This document shows positions 7,730 through 16,552 of a DNA stretch of 32,112 nt, in pieces; the first letter of the stretch is position 1, and the number at the start of each line of letters is the position of its first letter. The stretch comes from Cypionkella sp. (GTDB lineage: Bacteria; Pseudomonadota; Alphaproteobacteria; Rhodobacterales; Rhodobacteraceae). The notes under the pieces were generated by a model. That model ran no database searches, was not told the DNA's origin, and was given only the letters and a program-made list of their open reading frames with translations. Location of the stretch: the NCBI GenBank assembly GCA_025458525.1, contig JALOSF010000042.1:1-32112 (forward strand), in the 5' to 3' direction. The position numbers were made by a program, and so were the translations under genes.

Positions 7730-9304
7730 ATGCACCAGATCGCGCCCCACACCCCCGCCGCCCGTCCTGCTGATCATGCCATCGTCATCGGGGCCGGGCT
7801 TGGCGGCCTTGCCTCGGCCATGCGGCTGGGGGCAAAGGGCTACCGCGTCAGCGTGCTCGACCGGCTGGACCGGGCGGGCGGGCGCGGATCGTCGATTTCC
7901 CAAGGCGGCCACAGGTTTGACCTTGGGCCCACCATTGTGACCGTGCCGCAGGGCTTGCGCGATCTGTGGGCGGCCTGCGGGCGCGATTTCGACGCCGATG
8001 TGTCGTTGCGCCCGATGGACCCGTTCTACGAGATCCGCTTCGCCGATGGCCAGACCTTCACCGCCCGGCAGGACGATGCCGCGATCAAGGCCGAGGTTGC
8101 GCGGATTTCCCCCTCGGATTCAAAGGGCTATGAGAAGTTTCTGAAGGATTCCGAGGCCCGCTACTGGTTCGGCTATGAGGATATGGGCCGCAAACCGATG
8201 CACAAGATCTGGGACACGCTGAAGGTGATCCCGAAATTTGCGCGGATGCGGGCGGATCGGTCGGTCTATGCCCATGCGGCGGCGCGGGTAAAGGACGAAC
8301 ATCTGCGCTTTGCCCTGTCGTTCCATCCGCTGTTCATCGGCGGCGATCCGTTCAATGTGACATCGATGTATATCCTCGTCAGCCATCTGGAAAAGGCGTT
8401 CGGCGTGCATTACGCGATGGGCGGCGTGCAGGCGATTGCCGATGCCATGGTCCGGGTGATCGAGGCGCAGGGCGGCACCGTGACGCAGGGCGTCGAGGTG
8501 GACGAGATCACCATCGCCCGGGGCCACGCCTCTGGCGTGCGGCTGGTGGGGGGCGAGGTGATTCCCGCCGATGTGGTGGTGTCGAACGCCGATGCGGGCC
8601 ACACCTATGACCGGCTGCTGCGCAACGCCCCGAAAAAACGCTGGACGCCCTCGCGGTTGAATCGGGCGCGTTGGTCGATGGGGCTTTATGTCTGGTATTT
8701 CGGAACCAAGGGCACGGCGGACCTGTGGGGCGATGTGGGTCATCATTCCATCGTGGTCGGCCCGCGGTATCGTGACCATATCAAGGACATCTTCATCCGC
8801 GGGCGTCTGGCCGATGACATGAGCCTTTATGTCCACCGCCCCAGCGTGACCGACCCGTCTTGCGCGCCCGCAGGCGATGACACCTTCTATGTGCTGTCGC
8901 CCGTGCCGCATCTGGGCCATGACAATGGCGTCGATTGGGCCGCCGAGGAAGAACCTTACCGCGCCAAGATGCTGCAAGTGCTGGAAGACCGGCTGCTGCC
9001 CGGTGTGACCGGGCGGATCAGCGAAAGCCTGACCTTCACACCCGAAACCTTCCGCGACCGCTACCTCTCGCCCTTTGGTGCCGGGTTCTCGATCGAGCCG
9101 CGCATCCTGCAATCGGCCTGGTTCCGCCCGCATAACGTGAGCGAGGAACTGCCGGGCCTGTATCTGGCGGGGGCGGGCACGCATCCCGGTGCGGGCCTGC
9201 CGGGGGTGATTGGCACGGCCGAGGTTCTGGGCAAGCTGGTGCCAGACCCGAAGGTGCGGGCCGAAACGGCGGCGCAATACGCGCTGCGGATGGCCGCCGA
9301 ATGA
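7730..9304 (+). CDS. crtI: Phytoene desaturase CrtI
   Basis: FAD-dependent desaturase; in Rhodobacter it makes three desaturations from phytoene to neurosporene. 524 aa, full length. N-terminal FAD motif VIGAGLGGLASAMRLGAKGY at about 19-38, then RAGGRGSSISQGGHRFDLGPTI (given here as two overlapping family landmarks, GGRGSS and FDLGPT). The C-terminal signature YLAGAGTHPGAGLPGV is the CrtI-type motif. It starts a divergent transcript opposite crtA and shares the two PpsR operators. Its stop overlaps the crtB ATG (ATGA, 9301-9304). Only a weak ribosome site precedes the ATG. CrtD is a paralogue, but adjacency to crtB and sequence length favour CrtI. Confidence 0.95.
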   Translation: MHQIAPHTPAARPADHAIVIGAGLGGLASAMRLGAKGYRVSVLDRLDRAGGRGSSISQGGHRFDLGPTIVTVPQGLRDLWAACGRDFDADVSLRPMDPFYEIRFADGQTFTARQDDAAIKAEVARISPSDSKGYEKFLKDSEARYWFGYEDMGRKPMHKIWDTLKVIPKFARMRADRSVYAHAAARVKDEHLRFALSFHPLFIGGDPFNVTSMYILVSHLEKAFGVHYAMGGVQAIADAMVRVIEAQGGTVTQGVEVDEITIARGHASGVRLVGGEVIPADVVVSNADAGHTYDRLLRNAPKKRWTPSRLNRARWSMGLYVWYFGTKGTADLWGDVGHHSIVVGPRYRDHIKDIFIRGRLADDMSLYVHRPSVTDPSCAPAGDDTFYVLSPVPHLGHDNGVDWAAEEEPYRAKMLQVLEDRLLPGVTGRISESLTFTPETFRDRYLSPFGAGFSIEPRILQSAWFRPHNVSEELPGLYLAGAGTHPGAGLPGVIGTAEVLGKLVPDPKVRAETAAQYALRMAAE

Positions 9305-10317
9305 CCCGGGCCATGATCGCGCCCGCGGATATGGCGGCCTGCCGTGCGGCGATCCGCACCGGCAGCCTGTCGTTTCATGCCGCCTCCAAGCTGCTGCCCG
9401 CCCGGGTGCGCGACCCGGCCTTGGCGCTTTACGCCTTTTGCCGCGTGGCCGATGACGAGGTGGACGAAGGCAGCGACAAGGCGGGCGCGGTGCTGCGGCT
9501 GCGCGACCGGCTTGATCTGGTCTATCAGGGCCGCCCGCGCGATGGCTATGCCGACCGGGCCTTTGCGGCGGTGGTCGAGGGCTTTGACATGCCCCGCGCG
9601 CTGCCCGAGGCGCTGCTGGAGGGCTTGGCCTGGGATGCGATGGGGCGGCGCTATGACCGGCTGAGCGGGGTGCTGGACTATTCGGCGCGGGTGGCGGCGG
9701 CGGTTGGGGCGATGATGTGCGTGCTGATGCAGGTGCGCAGCGCCGATGCCTTGGCGCGCGCCTGCGATCTGGGGCTTGCGATGCAACTCACCAACATCGC
9801 CCGCGATGTGGGCGAGGATGCGCGGGCAGGCCGGGTGTTCCTGCCGCTTGACTGGCTGCGCGAGGACGGCGTCGATCCGCAGGTCTTTCTGGCCGCGCCA
9901 CAGCCCTGTGCGGGCGTGCGCCGCACCACACGGCGGCTGCTGCGCGAGGCGGACCGGCTTTATCTGCGGGCCGAGGCCGGGGTGCCCGCGCTGCCCTTTG
10001 CCTGTCGTCCGGGGATCTATGCGGCGCGCCACATCTATGCCGGGATCGGTGCGGGCGTGGCGCGGGCGGGCTTTGACTCGGTCGGTCAGCGGGCGCGCAC
10101 CGGGCGGGGGCAAAAGCTCGGCTGGCTGATGCTGTCGGGGCTGCGGGCGGCGATCTCTCCGGTCTTGCCGCGTGACGCGACGCTGCATGCCCGCCCCGCG
10201 CCCGAGGTGGCCTTTCTGGTCGAGGCGGCGGCCCGCAAGGGCGCGGAACGCGGCCGGTCCGAGGCGCTGTTCGAGGTGCTGGCACAGCTGGAGGCCCGGT
10301 CGCGCGGCATGGCCTGA
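9301..10317 (+). CDS. crtB: Phytoene synthase CrtB
   Basis: Head-to-head condensation of two GGPP to phytoene, the first committed carotenoid step. 338 aa, normal length. Substrate-Mg2+ motifs are visible: YAFCRVADDEVDEGSDK (first Asp-rich) near residue 45 and QLTNIARDVGEDARAGRVFL (second) near residue 162. Translationally coupled to crtI by the ATGA overlap. Followed by tspO after 75 nt. No lesions seen. Confidence 0.95.
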   Translation: MTRAMIAPADMAACRAAIRTGSLSFHAASKLLPARVRDPALALYAFCRVADDEVDEGSDKAGAVLRLRDRLDLVYQGRPRDGYADRAFAAVVEGFDMPRALPEALLEGLAWDAMGRRYDRLSGVLDYSARVAAAVGAMMCVLMQVRSADALARACDLGLAMQLTNIARDVGEDARAGRVFLPLDWLREDGVDPQVFLAAPQPCAGVRRTTRRLLREADRLYLRAEAGVPALPFACRPGIYAARHIYAGIGAGVARAGFDSVGQRARTGRGQKLGWLMLSGLRAAISPVLPRDATLHARPAPEVAFLVEAAARKGAERGRSEALFEVLAQLEARSRGMA

Positions 10318-10392
10318 TACCCGCGCGCCGCCCCGCCTTGCGCTTTGGGGCGAACGGGCTAGATAGGGTCCATCATCACAAAGGGCCCGGCC

Positions 10393-10869
10393 ATGGATTT
10401 TGCGCTGTTCTTTACCTATCTGGCCGCCTGCGGCGCTGCGGCGGCGACGGGGGCGATGTTTCAGCCCGGCGACTGGTATCGCAGTCTGGCCAAGCCGTGG
10501 TGGACGCCCAAGGACTGGATGTTCCCGGTGGCCTGGACGATCCTGTATCTGTCGATGAGCGTGGCCGCGATGCGGATCGCGATGCTGTCGGGGTCGGATG
10601 AGCGGGTGGGGCAGGCGCTGGCGCTCTGGTCGGTGCAGATCGCGCTCAACACCCTGTGGACGCCGGTCTTTTTTGGCCTGCGCCGAATCGGGGCGGGGCT
10701 GGTCATCATTGCGCTGTTGTGGCTTGCGGTGGCCGCAACGCTGGTGGCGTTCTGGCGGATCGACCCGGTGGCGGGCTATCTGTTCGCGCCCTACCTGGCT
10801 TGGGTCACGGTGGCGGGGCTGCTCAACCGCTCGGTCTATTGGCGCAACCCCGGCGCGGTCGCGGGCTGA
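10393..10869 (+). CDS. tspO: Tryptophan-rich sensory protein TspO
   Basis: Five-helix membrane protein of the TspO/PBR family, 158 aa. In R. sphaeroides TspO sits in the outer membrane, binds porphyrins and helps repress photosynthesis genes under oxygen. Visible features: five hydrophobic segments, SLAKPWWTPKDWMFPVAWTI (Trp/Pro-rich loop 1), the ALNTLWTPVFFGLRR helix, and PYLAWVTVAGLLNRSVYWRN near the C-terminus, which is the cholesterol/porphyrin-site region of the family. Last gene of crtIB-tspO, as in other Rhodobacter clusters, and convergent with crtC. Confidence 0.93.
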   Translation: MDFALFFTYLAACGAAAATGAMFQPGDWYRSLAKPWWTPKDWMFPVAWTILYLSMSVAAMRIAMLSGSDERVGQALALWSVQIALNTLWTPVFFGLRRIGAGLVIIALLWLAVAATLVAFWRIDPVAGYLFAPYLAWVTVAGLLNRSVYWRNPGAVAG

Positions 10870-10888
10870 CGACGGCAAAAGCGATCCG

Positions 10889-10924
10889 CGCGGCCGCGGG
10901 GGGCAAAGCCGCAGGCCGGCCGCG
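10889..10924. terminator. Possible bidirectional hairpin between tspO and crtC
   Basis: CGCGGCCG (10889-10896) pairs with CGGCCGCG (10917-10924) in the 55-nt gap between two convergent genes. Eight GC pairs with a 20-nt loop that is itself GC-rich. There is no T-run on either side, so intrinsic termination is uncertain; it may only protect 3' ends. Confidence 0.35.
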
Positions 10925-11767
10925 TCAGTCCGGGAACGTCCAGCCGGCGCGGCGGGGCACGCGGACGGCAAGCATGGGTTTCAACAGCGGCTGGCGAAAG
11001 CGGGTGAGGTCAAGCGCCTCGTGCACCCCGGTGGTGGCTTCGCCATCGATGCGGGTTTCCACCAGACTGCGCGAATAGAACGGCGCATCCAGCATGCTCA
11101 GCCGCTGGCGCGGGGTGGTGCCCGCATCGGCGCGGGTTTCGCGCCGGACCTGCCATAGGCTGCGGGCAAAGCGGGTGCGGGGCGGGGCCGAGACTTCGCG
11201 CACGGCGCCCTCACGGTCGATCTCGACCGCAAGGTCAAGCGTGGTGCCGTCGCGGCGGGTGGCGTCATAGATGCACAGGGCCCGGTCCTTCATCGGAAAG
11301 CGCCCCCAGGTCCAGAAGTCGAAGTCGTCCTCCAGCGCGCGGGTGCCGAAATTGGCGTCGAAATAGCCGTGGCCGTCCCAGCTGTGGCCCTGGCTCAGGC
11401 GGACCGAGATTTGCGCCGTGGGGGCAAAAGGGCGCCAGACATGCGCGCCATCGGGGGTCAGCCGCACCTCGGCCCCGGTGATGGCCTGTGGGGTCAGGAT
11501 GATCTGGCCGCGCACGGGCGTGACCATGGGCGGCGCGCCCCATTCGTCGATGTCGATGATCAGCTGGCGCCCGGTCCAGTGCAGCTTGCTGGGGCCGACC
11601 TCGAAGGTGCTCGCGTCGCGGCGCAGGGCGGCGCGGCCGCGGTCGGTCATGGTGAAACGGCTGCCGGGGCCATAGGTCGCGACGTTGATGCAGCAGTGGT
11701 TTTCCGGGTCGCGCCGCCCCGACCAGCGATACCAGGGCGAGAAGACCGAGCCGATGAAGGCGATCAC
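10925..11767 (-). CDS. crtC: Hydroxyneurosporene synthase (carotenoid 1,2-hydratase) CrtC
   Basis: Adds water to the 1,2 double bond of neurosporene and related acyclic carotenoids. With GTG 11767 the product is 280 aa, the length I know for Rhodobacter CrtC, starting (M)IAFIGSVFSPWYRWSGRRDP. Other landmarks: HCCINVATYGPG, LTPDGAHVWRPFAPTA, GYFDANFGTRALEDDFDFWT and DAPFYSRSLVETRIDGE. The GTG overlaps the crtD stop (GTGA, 11767-11764). In the same frame, upstream and inside crtD, GYAWWYIDGVSDDGTRAVS is also family sequence (the N-terminal part of longer CrtC proteins), but no ATG, GTG or TTG opens it nearby. The start is therefore uncertain. Confidence 0.88.
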   Translation of the reverse strand: MIAFIGSVFSPWYRWSGRRDPENHCCINVATYGPGSRFTMTDRGRAALRRDASTFEVGPSKLHWTGRQLIIDIDEWGAPPMVTPVRGQIILTPQAITGAEVRLTPDGAHVWRPFAPTAQISVRLSQGHSWDGHGYFDANFGTRALEDDFDFWTWGRFPMKDRALCIYDATRRDGTTLDLAVEIDREGAVREVSAPPRTRFARSLWQVRRETRADAGTTPRQRLSMLDAPFYSRSLVETRIDGEATTGVHEALDLTRFRQPLLKPMLAVRVPRRAGWTFPD

Positions 11768-13344
11768 CGAGACGGCGCGCGTCCCGTCATCGCTGACCCC
11801 GTCGATATACCACCAGGCGTATCCGTCCGGGCCGACCCTGACGCGGAAATCCGGTCCTGCCTGATCGCCTCGGCCGCGTGCCGGGCCGAGAGGGCTGCCA
11901 TCGGAACCCCCGCCCCCGGATGCGCGCCCCCCCCCGCCAGAACCAGACCCGGCAGCGCCGTCGCCGCCAGCGGGCGTTGGAACGCCGCCAGCAGCCCCTC
12001 GGGCGAGCGGCCGTAGATCGCCCCCCGCGACGCCGGATAAAGCCGCGCCAGATCCGCCGGCGTGGTCAGCGCGCGCGCCTCTGGCGTGGGCGAAAAGGTC
12101 AGGCCGAAGGCCTTGAGCCGGGGAAAGGTTCGGGTGCGGCATTGGGGTTCCTCATCGGCGGTGGCGGTCGGCGTGGCGATGCCCGCCGGGGTGGCGGGGG
12201 CGTTCAGGATAATCTCGAACCGCTCCAGCCCCTCGGGGGTCGGCCCGGTGCGATCCTCGGCGCAGAGATAAAGGGTCGGACGTTCGGGCATCTGGCCGCG
12301 CCCGATCGGCCCGAATTCGGCCTGCGGATCATCGGTGAAAAACACGTTGTGATGGCTGAGCGGCAGGCCATGCGCCTTGGCGGCAAAGGCCCAGACATGG
12401 GCCGACAGGCTGCGCGGCCGGGTTCTGGCGGCGGGCACGGCGGTCTGTGCGGCATGGCCCAGAAGCCCTTCGACCAGTGCTGCGGGATCGCCATTGAACA
12501 CGCAGTGGCGGCAGGCAAGGGTGGTGCCGCCCTCGATCTCGACCCCGGTCACGCGGCCCGATTGGGTGATGATGCGGCGGGCGCGGGTGGCAAGGCGAAA
12601 GCGCACCCCCATGCCCGTCGCCAGCCGGGCAAGGGCGGCGGCAAGGCTGTGCATGCCGCCGGTCACGGCCCAGACGCCCGCCGCCTCGGCCCGCCAGATC
12701 AGCGCAAGAACGCCGGGCGCATGGCGCGGGCGGCCGCCGACATAGGTGGCATAGCGGGCGAACAGCTGCACAAGACGGGGATCGCGAAAGTGCAGGCGCA
12801 ACAGGCGGTCCAGCGTGACCCCGGGCAAAAGCGCGGGCCAGATCCGCGGATGACGCGCCGCGCTGCGGGCGATGGTCCAGGGATCGGGGCGGGCCGCGCG
12901 CATCATCGGCGCGTCAAAGGCGGCCAGAAGGGCGGCGGCCTGCGCGTCAAAGCGGGCAAAAGCCGCTGCCTCCCGCGGGCCAGAGAAGGCGCGGATCGCC
13001 TCGATGTTCGCCTCGGCCTCGGGGAACAGGTCAAGGCTTTCGCCGCCGTCCCACCAGTGCCGCGCCAGAATCGGCAGTTGTGTCAGCTGCACATGATCGT
13101 CCAGCCGCGCACCGGCGAGGGCGAACAGCGCATCGAATTCGCCCCGCATCGTCAGGACGGTGGGGCCGGTATCGACGGGTCCGGCGACCGAAGGCAGGGC
13201 GCGCGCCTTGCCGCCGGGGGCCGCGGCCTGATCGACCACGGTGACGGACAAGCCCATGGCCGCCAGCCGGATGGCCGCGGCGAGGCCGCCGAATCCGGCC
13301 CCGATCACGACGGCGGGTTCCAAGGCGTGGGGGCGCTGTTCCAT
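11764..13344 (-). CDS. crtD: Methoxyneurosporene dehydrogenase CrtD
   Basis: CrtI-family FAD desaturase that introduces the 3,4 double bond in hydroxy/methoxyneurosporene. FAD motif VIGAGFGGLAAAIRLAAMGL at about 13-32 and the C-terminal GLVLAGGGAHPGAGVPMAAL. The product is 526 aa, about 30 residues longer than the ~495 I recall for Rhodobacter CrtD. The extra tail after AAEAIRQD (SARTDTPGGISTGSAMTG...) is the out-of-frame reading of DNA that encodes conserved CrtC sequence, so it is probably not under selection as CrtD. ATG 13344 lies 29 nt from a PpsR operator; transcribed divergently from crtE. Confidence 0.93.
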   Translation of the reverse strand: MEQRPHALEPAVVIGAGFGGLAAAIRLAAMGLSVTVVDQAAAPGGKARALPSVAGPVDTGPTVLTMRGEFDALFALAGARLDDHVQLTQLPILARHWWDGGESLDLFPEAEANIEAIRAFSGPREAAAFARFDAQAAALLAAFDAPMMRAARPDPWTIARSAARHPRIWPALLPGVTLDRLLRLHFRDPRLVQLFARYATYVGGRPRHAPGVLALIWRAEAAGVWAVTGGMHSLAAALARLATGMGVRFRLATRARRIITQSGRVTGVEIEGGTTLACRHCVFNGDPAALVEGLLGHAAQTAVPAARTRPRSLSAHVWAFAAKAHGLPLSHHNVFFTDDPQAEFGPIGRGQMPERPTLYLCAEDRTGPTPEGLERFEIILNAPATPAGIATPTATADEEPQCRTRTFPRLKAFGLTFSPTPEARALTTPADLARLYPASRGAIYGRSPEGLLAAFQRPLAATALPGLVLAGGGAHPGAGVPMAALSARHAAEAIRQDRISASGSARTDTPGGISTGSAMTGRAPSR

Positions 13345-13372
13345 GGCGGTATGATGCCTTGCCTTGGCAATA

Positions 13373-13390
13373 TGTCCATAGGGAATTACA
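13373..13390. promoter_or_regulatory. PpsR/CrtJ operator 1, crtD-crtE intergenic
   Basis: TGTCCATAGGGAATTACA fits TGT-N12-ACA. It lies 29 nt upstream of the crtD ATG and only 6 nt from the second operator, so a pair of PpsR tetramer half-contacts could block both divergent promoters at once. Confidence 0.7.
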
Positions 13391-13396
13391 AAATAG

Positions 13397-13414
13397 TGTA
13401 AGTTTTAGTTTACA
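13397..13414. promoter_or_regulatory. PpsR/CrtJ operator 2, crtD-crtE intergenic
   Basis: TGTAAGTTTTAGTTTACA is a good palindrome (TGTAA...TTTACA) with the 12-nt spacer. It lies 54 nt upstream of the crtE ATG chosen here. Stronger match than the adjacent site. Confidence 0.8.
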
Positions 13415-13468
13415 CACGGCCCGCCTGCTGCCACGATGGCCAGAGCAGACGTCAGAAAAGGGCGACAG

Positions 13469-14338
13469 ATGGCACTGGACGGGCGGATTGAACAGGCGAT
13501 GACACAGGCGCTGGCCTTGGCGCAATCGGGCCATGCCCCGCCACGGCTGGGGGCGGCCTTGCCCTATGCGGTGTTTCCGGGCGGCGCGCGCATTCGCCCG
13601 ACCATCCTGATGTCGGTCGCGCTGGCCTGCGGCGATGACCGCCCGGGCCTGACCGATGCGGCGGCGGCGGCGCTGGAGCTTATCCATTGCGCGAGCCTCG
13701 TGCATGATGATCTGCCCGCCTTTGACAATGCCGATCTGCGGCGCGGCAAGGCGACGGTCCACCGCGCCTTTGGCGAGCCTTTGGCGGTGCTGACGGGGGA
13801 CAGCCTGATCGTGCTGGCCTTCGAGGTGCTGGCACAGGCCGCCGAGCCCGATCCGCTGCGCGGGTTGCGGCTGGTCCGGCATCTGGCGCAGCGCACCGGC
13901 ATGCCGCTGGGCATCTGCGCGGGCCAAGGCTGGGAGAGCGAGTCGCAGGTCAATCTGGAGGCCTATCACCGGGCCAAGACCGGGGCGCTGTTCATCGCGG
14001 CCACCCAGATGGGCGCGCTGGCAGCGGGGCAGGATGCCGAGCCTTGGGAAGAACTGGGCGCCCGGATCGGGGCCGCGTTTCAGGTGGCAGACGATCTGAA
14101 GGACGCCTTGCTGTGCGCCGACGACATGGGAAAGCCCGCGGGTCAGGATGCGGCCCTTGGCCGGCCTTCGGCGGTCACGGAACTGGGCGTCGCGGGGGCG
14201 GTGGCGCATTTGCGCGACATTCTGGGCGGGGCGATCGCATCGATCCCGTCTTGCCCGGGCGAGGCGATGCTGGCGCAGATGGTGCGCGCCTATGCCGAAA
14301 AGATGACCCCGGCGCGGCTGACCGCGGCCCGGGGCTAG
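13469..14338 (+). CDS. crtE: Geranylgeranyl diphosphate synthase CrtE
   Basis: Trans-prenyltransferase making GGPP for carotenoids and the bacteriochlorophyll tail. First Asp-rich motif in [20 protein letters not shown] (about residues 70-89), second in [12 protein letters not shown] (about 202-213), and C-terminal [20 protein letters not shown] 13469 ([11 protein letters not shown]) gives 289 aa and matches the usual CrtE N-terminus. The upstream in-frame ATG at 13436 would add 11 residues lacking family similarity and would lie closer to the operators. A purine-rich AAAAGGGCGAC precedes 13469. Followed after 4 nt by crtF. Confidence 0.95.
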   Translation: MALDGRIEQAMTQALALAQSGHAPPRLGAALPYAVFPGGARIRPTILMSVALACGDDRPGLTDAAAAALELIHCASLVHDDLPAFDNADLRRGKATVHRAFGEPLAVLTGDSLIVLAFEVLAQAAEPDPLRGLRLVRHLAQRTGMPLGICAGQGWESESQVNLEAYHRAKTGALFIAATQMGALAAGQDAEPWEELGARIGAAFQVADDLKDALLCADDMGKPAGQDAALGRPSAVTELGVAGAVAHLRDILGGAIASIPSCPGEAMLAQMVRAYAEKMTPARLTAARG

Positions 14339-14342
14339 GGCG

Positions 14343-15470
14343 ATGTCGGATCTGCCGATCGAGGGGCATGGCCGTCGCCGCGCGCCGGGGCCCGGCCTGT
14401 TGACGCGGCTGGCCCTGTCGCCGCGCGTTCACGCCATGATCGAACGTATTCCGGGGCTTCGGGTCAAATCGCGCGCCGAAGGGCAGGCGCTGTTTGCCAT
14501 GGTTTCGGGATTTGTGCAGTCGCAGGCGCTGTTTGCGCTGGTAGAGCTGCGGGTGCTGCACCGGCTTGCCGAAGGCGCGGCCAGCACGGCGGCGCTCGCG
14601 CGTGCCACACAGGTGCCTGAGGGCCGCATGCAGATTCTGCTACAGGCGGGCGCGGCGCTGAAACTGGTGCGGGCGTCGCGCGGGCTGTGGCATCTGACCC
14701 CGCGCGGCGGGGCGTTTCTTGCCGTGCCGGGGCTGGAGGCGATGGTGCGCCACCATGACGTGCTTTACCGCGATCTGGCAGATCCGGTCGCGTTTTTCCG
14801 CGGCCAGACCCAGCCGGACCTGGCGGGGTTCTGGCCCTATGTCTTTGGCGCGGGCGGCGCGGCCGACCCGGCCCTTGCCGCGCGCTACAGCCGGTTGATG
14901 AGCGACAGTCAGGGCCTGGTCGCAGCCGATACGCTGCGGCTGGTGGAGCTGAAGGGGGCCACGCATCTGATGGATATCGGCGGCGGCACCGGGGCGTTCC
15001 TGCGCGCGGTGGCCGCCCGATACCCGGAGGTGCGCTTGACGCTGTTCGATCTGCCCGCGGTGGTTTCTGGCGCGGCGGCGATGCCGCAGATGACCGTGCA
15101 TCCGGGCAGCTTTCGCGACGATCCCCTGCCGCAGGGCGCCGATGTCATCAGCCTGATCCGCGTGCTTTATGACCATGCCGATGCCACGGTGCTGTCGCTT
15201 CTTGCCAAGGTGCGGGCCGCACTTCCGCCGGGCGGGCGGCTGATCATTTCCGAGCCGATGTCGGGCGGCGCGCGCCCCGACCCGGCGACCGACATCTATT
15301 TTGCGGTCTATACCCTTGCCATGCAGACCGGGCGCACCCGTTCGGCGGCCGAGCTTTCGGCGATGCTGGCCGCAAGCGGCTTTGTCGCCATCCGCGCGCT
15401 GCCCGGACCGCGGCCCTTCGTCACCTCAGTTGTGACCGCCGAAGCGCCCGCCCGCAGTGCCGATATGTGA
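14343..15470 (+). CDS. crtF: Demethylspheroidene O-methyltransferase CrtF
   Basis: SAM-dependent O-methyltransferase acting on the 1-hydroxyl group introduced by CrtC. 375 aa. N-terminal winged-helix dimerisation region (about 50-120, [18 protein letters not shown]), SAM motif [20 protein letters not shown] at about 209-228, and post-motif segments LRVL and [20 protein letters not shown]. Starts four bases after the crtE stop, so co-transcribed. The gap after it holds the bchC promoter; no terminator seen. Confidence 0.93.
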   Translation: MSDLPIEGHGRRRAPGPGLLTRLALSPRVHAMIERIPGLRVKSRAEGQALFAMVSGFVQSQALFALVELRVLHRLAEGAASTAALARATQVPEGRMQILLQAGAALKLVRASRGLWHLTPRGGAFLAVPGLEAMVRHHDVLYRDLADPVAFFRGQTQPDLAGFWPYVFGAGGAADPALAARYSRLMSDSQGLVAADTLRLVELKGATHLMDIGGGTGAFLRAVAARYPEVRLTLFDLPAVVSGAAAMPQMTVHPGSFRDDPLPQGADVISLIRVLYDHADATVLSLLAKVRAALPPGGRLIISEPMSGGARPDPATDIYFAVYTLAMQTGRTRSAAELSAMLAASGFVAIRALPGPRPFVTSVVTAEAPARSADM

Positions 15471-15506
15471 CCTTTGGAATTGAATCTGCGGTCTGAGGCG
15501 CAAAAC

Positions 15507-15524
15507 TGTCTAATTAAATTGACA
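15507..15524. promoter_or_regulatory. PpsR/CrtJ operator 1 of the bchC promoter
   Basis: TGTCTAATTAAATTGACA fits TGT-N12-ACA. Its right end, TTGACA (15519-15524), is also a perfect sigma-70 -35 box. It lies 8 nt from operator 2, the spacing described for cooperative CrtJ binding at R. capsulatus bchC. Confidence 0.85.
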
Positions 15525-15546
15525 CTTGGGATTGTAAGTCTAAACT
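15519..15546 (+). promoter_or_regulatory. bchC promoter (-35 TTGACA, -10 TAAACT)
   Basis: TTGACA at 15519-15524 and TAAACT at 15541-15546 with a 16-nt spacer. The -35 is inside operator 1 and the -10 inside operator 2, so repressor binding would exclude RNA polymerase. Predicted to drive bchCXYZ and read through into puf. No start site has been mapped here. Confidence 0.6.
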
Positions 15547-15550
15547 TACA
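15533..15550. promoter_or_regulatory. PpsR/CrtJ operator 2 of the bchC promoter
   Basis: TGTAAGTCTAAACTTACA has perfect 6-bp arms, TGTAAG and CTTACA, with the TGT-N12-ACA core. It covers the probable -10 box of bchC. Confidence 0.87.
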
Positions 15551-15607
15551 GTCACAGTATCAACCCTACGGATCGCGACTCTGTGATCGAAGGGGAGGGG
15601 AAGCCAC

Positions 15608-16552
15608 GTGAGAACATCTGCCGTCATCCTGTCCGGACCGCGCGATCTTGGGATCGCCGAACTGGGGCTTCTGGCCCCGGCTGCGGGCGATCTGGTGGTG
15701 GAAGTGGCCCATTCCGGCATTTCGACGGGCACGGAAAAGCTGTTCTGGTCCGGCACGATGCCGCCCTTTCCGGGCATGGGCTATCCGTTGGTGCCCGGGT
15801 ATGAAAGTTTTGGCGAAGTGGTCGAGGCAGGCCCCGACAGCGGGTTTCGCGTGGGCGAGCATGTGTTCGTGCCCGGCGCAAACTGCTTTGCCGGCAATGT
15901 GCGGGGCCTGTTTGGCGGCGCCTCGCGGCATCTGGTGACGCCGGCCTCGCGCGTGGCGCGGCTGGACCGGGCGATGGGGCCAGAGGGCGCGCTTCTGGCG
16001 TTGGCGGCCACGGCGCGCCATGCGCTTGCGGGCTTCAACACCGCGCTGCCCGATCTGATCGTGGGCCATGGCACGCTGGGCCGTCTGCTGGCCCGCCTGA
16101 CGCTGGCTGCGGGTGCGCCTGCGCCCACCGTGTGGGACACCAACCCCGCCCGGCGCGAGGGCGCCCAAGGCTATGCCGTGATCGATCCGGCCGACGATTC
16201 GCGCCGCGATTACAAGGCGATCTACGACGCAAGCGGCGCCAGGGGGCTGATCGACCAATTGGTCATGCGTCTTGCCCGCGGTGGCGAGATCGTCTTGGCC
16301 GGGTTCTACACCGAACCTGTGTCCTTCGCCTTTCCCCCCGCCTTCATGAAAGAGGCGCGCCTTCGCATCGCAAGCGAGTGGACGCCCGATGACCTGATCG
16401 CGACCCGGGCCCTGATCGAAGGCGGCGCCTTGTCGCTGTCGGGCCTGATCACCCACACCCGACCGGCGCAAGACGCGGCAGGGGCCTACCGGGCCGCCTT
16501 TGAAGACGCGTCCTGTCTGAAGATGATCCTTGATTGGAGCGGCCAAGCATGA
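15608..16552 (+). CDS. bchC: 3-hydroxyethyl bacteriochlorophyllide a dehydrogenase BchC
   Basis: NAD-dependent medium-chain dehydrogenase oxidising the 3-hydroxyethyl side chain to acetyl in bacteriochlorophyll a synthesis. 314 aa. Landmarks: [20 protein letters not shown] near residue 37, [17 protein letters not shown], the nucleotide-binding [15 protein letters not shown] and [20 protein letters not shown]. It starts at GTG 15608 after a purine-rich GGGGAGGGG (about 15591-15600). First gene of the superoperon leading into puf; its stop overlaps bchX (ATGA, 16549-16552). Confidence 0.94.
   Translation: MRTSAVILSGPRDLGIAELGLLAPAAGDLVVEVAHSGISTGTEKLFWSGTMPPFPGMGYPLVPGYESFGEVVEAGPDSGFRVGEHVFVPGANCFAGNVRGLFGGASRHLVTPASRVARLDRAMGPEGALLALAATARHALAGFNTALPDLIVGHGTLGRLLARLTLAAGAPAPTVWDTNPARREGAQGYAVIDPADDSRRDYKAIYDASGARGLIDQLVMRLARGGEIVLAGFYTEPVSFAFPPAFMKEARLRIASEWTPDDLIATRALIEGGALSLSGLITHTRPAQDAAGAYRAAFEDASCLKMILDWSGQA

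Noticed and set aside
9061-10971. Long minus-strand ORF (636 aa) opposite crtI-crtB-tspO
   Set aside because: Arg/Pro/His-rich shadow of three clear genes, no family features.
13436-13468. Earlier ATG for crtE
   Set aside because: Adds 11 residues without family similarity; the 13469 start gives the usual 289-aa protein.
16534-16548. TTG start for bchX
   Set aside because: ATG 16549 makes the ATGA overlap with bchC and gives the expected N-terminus.
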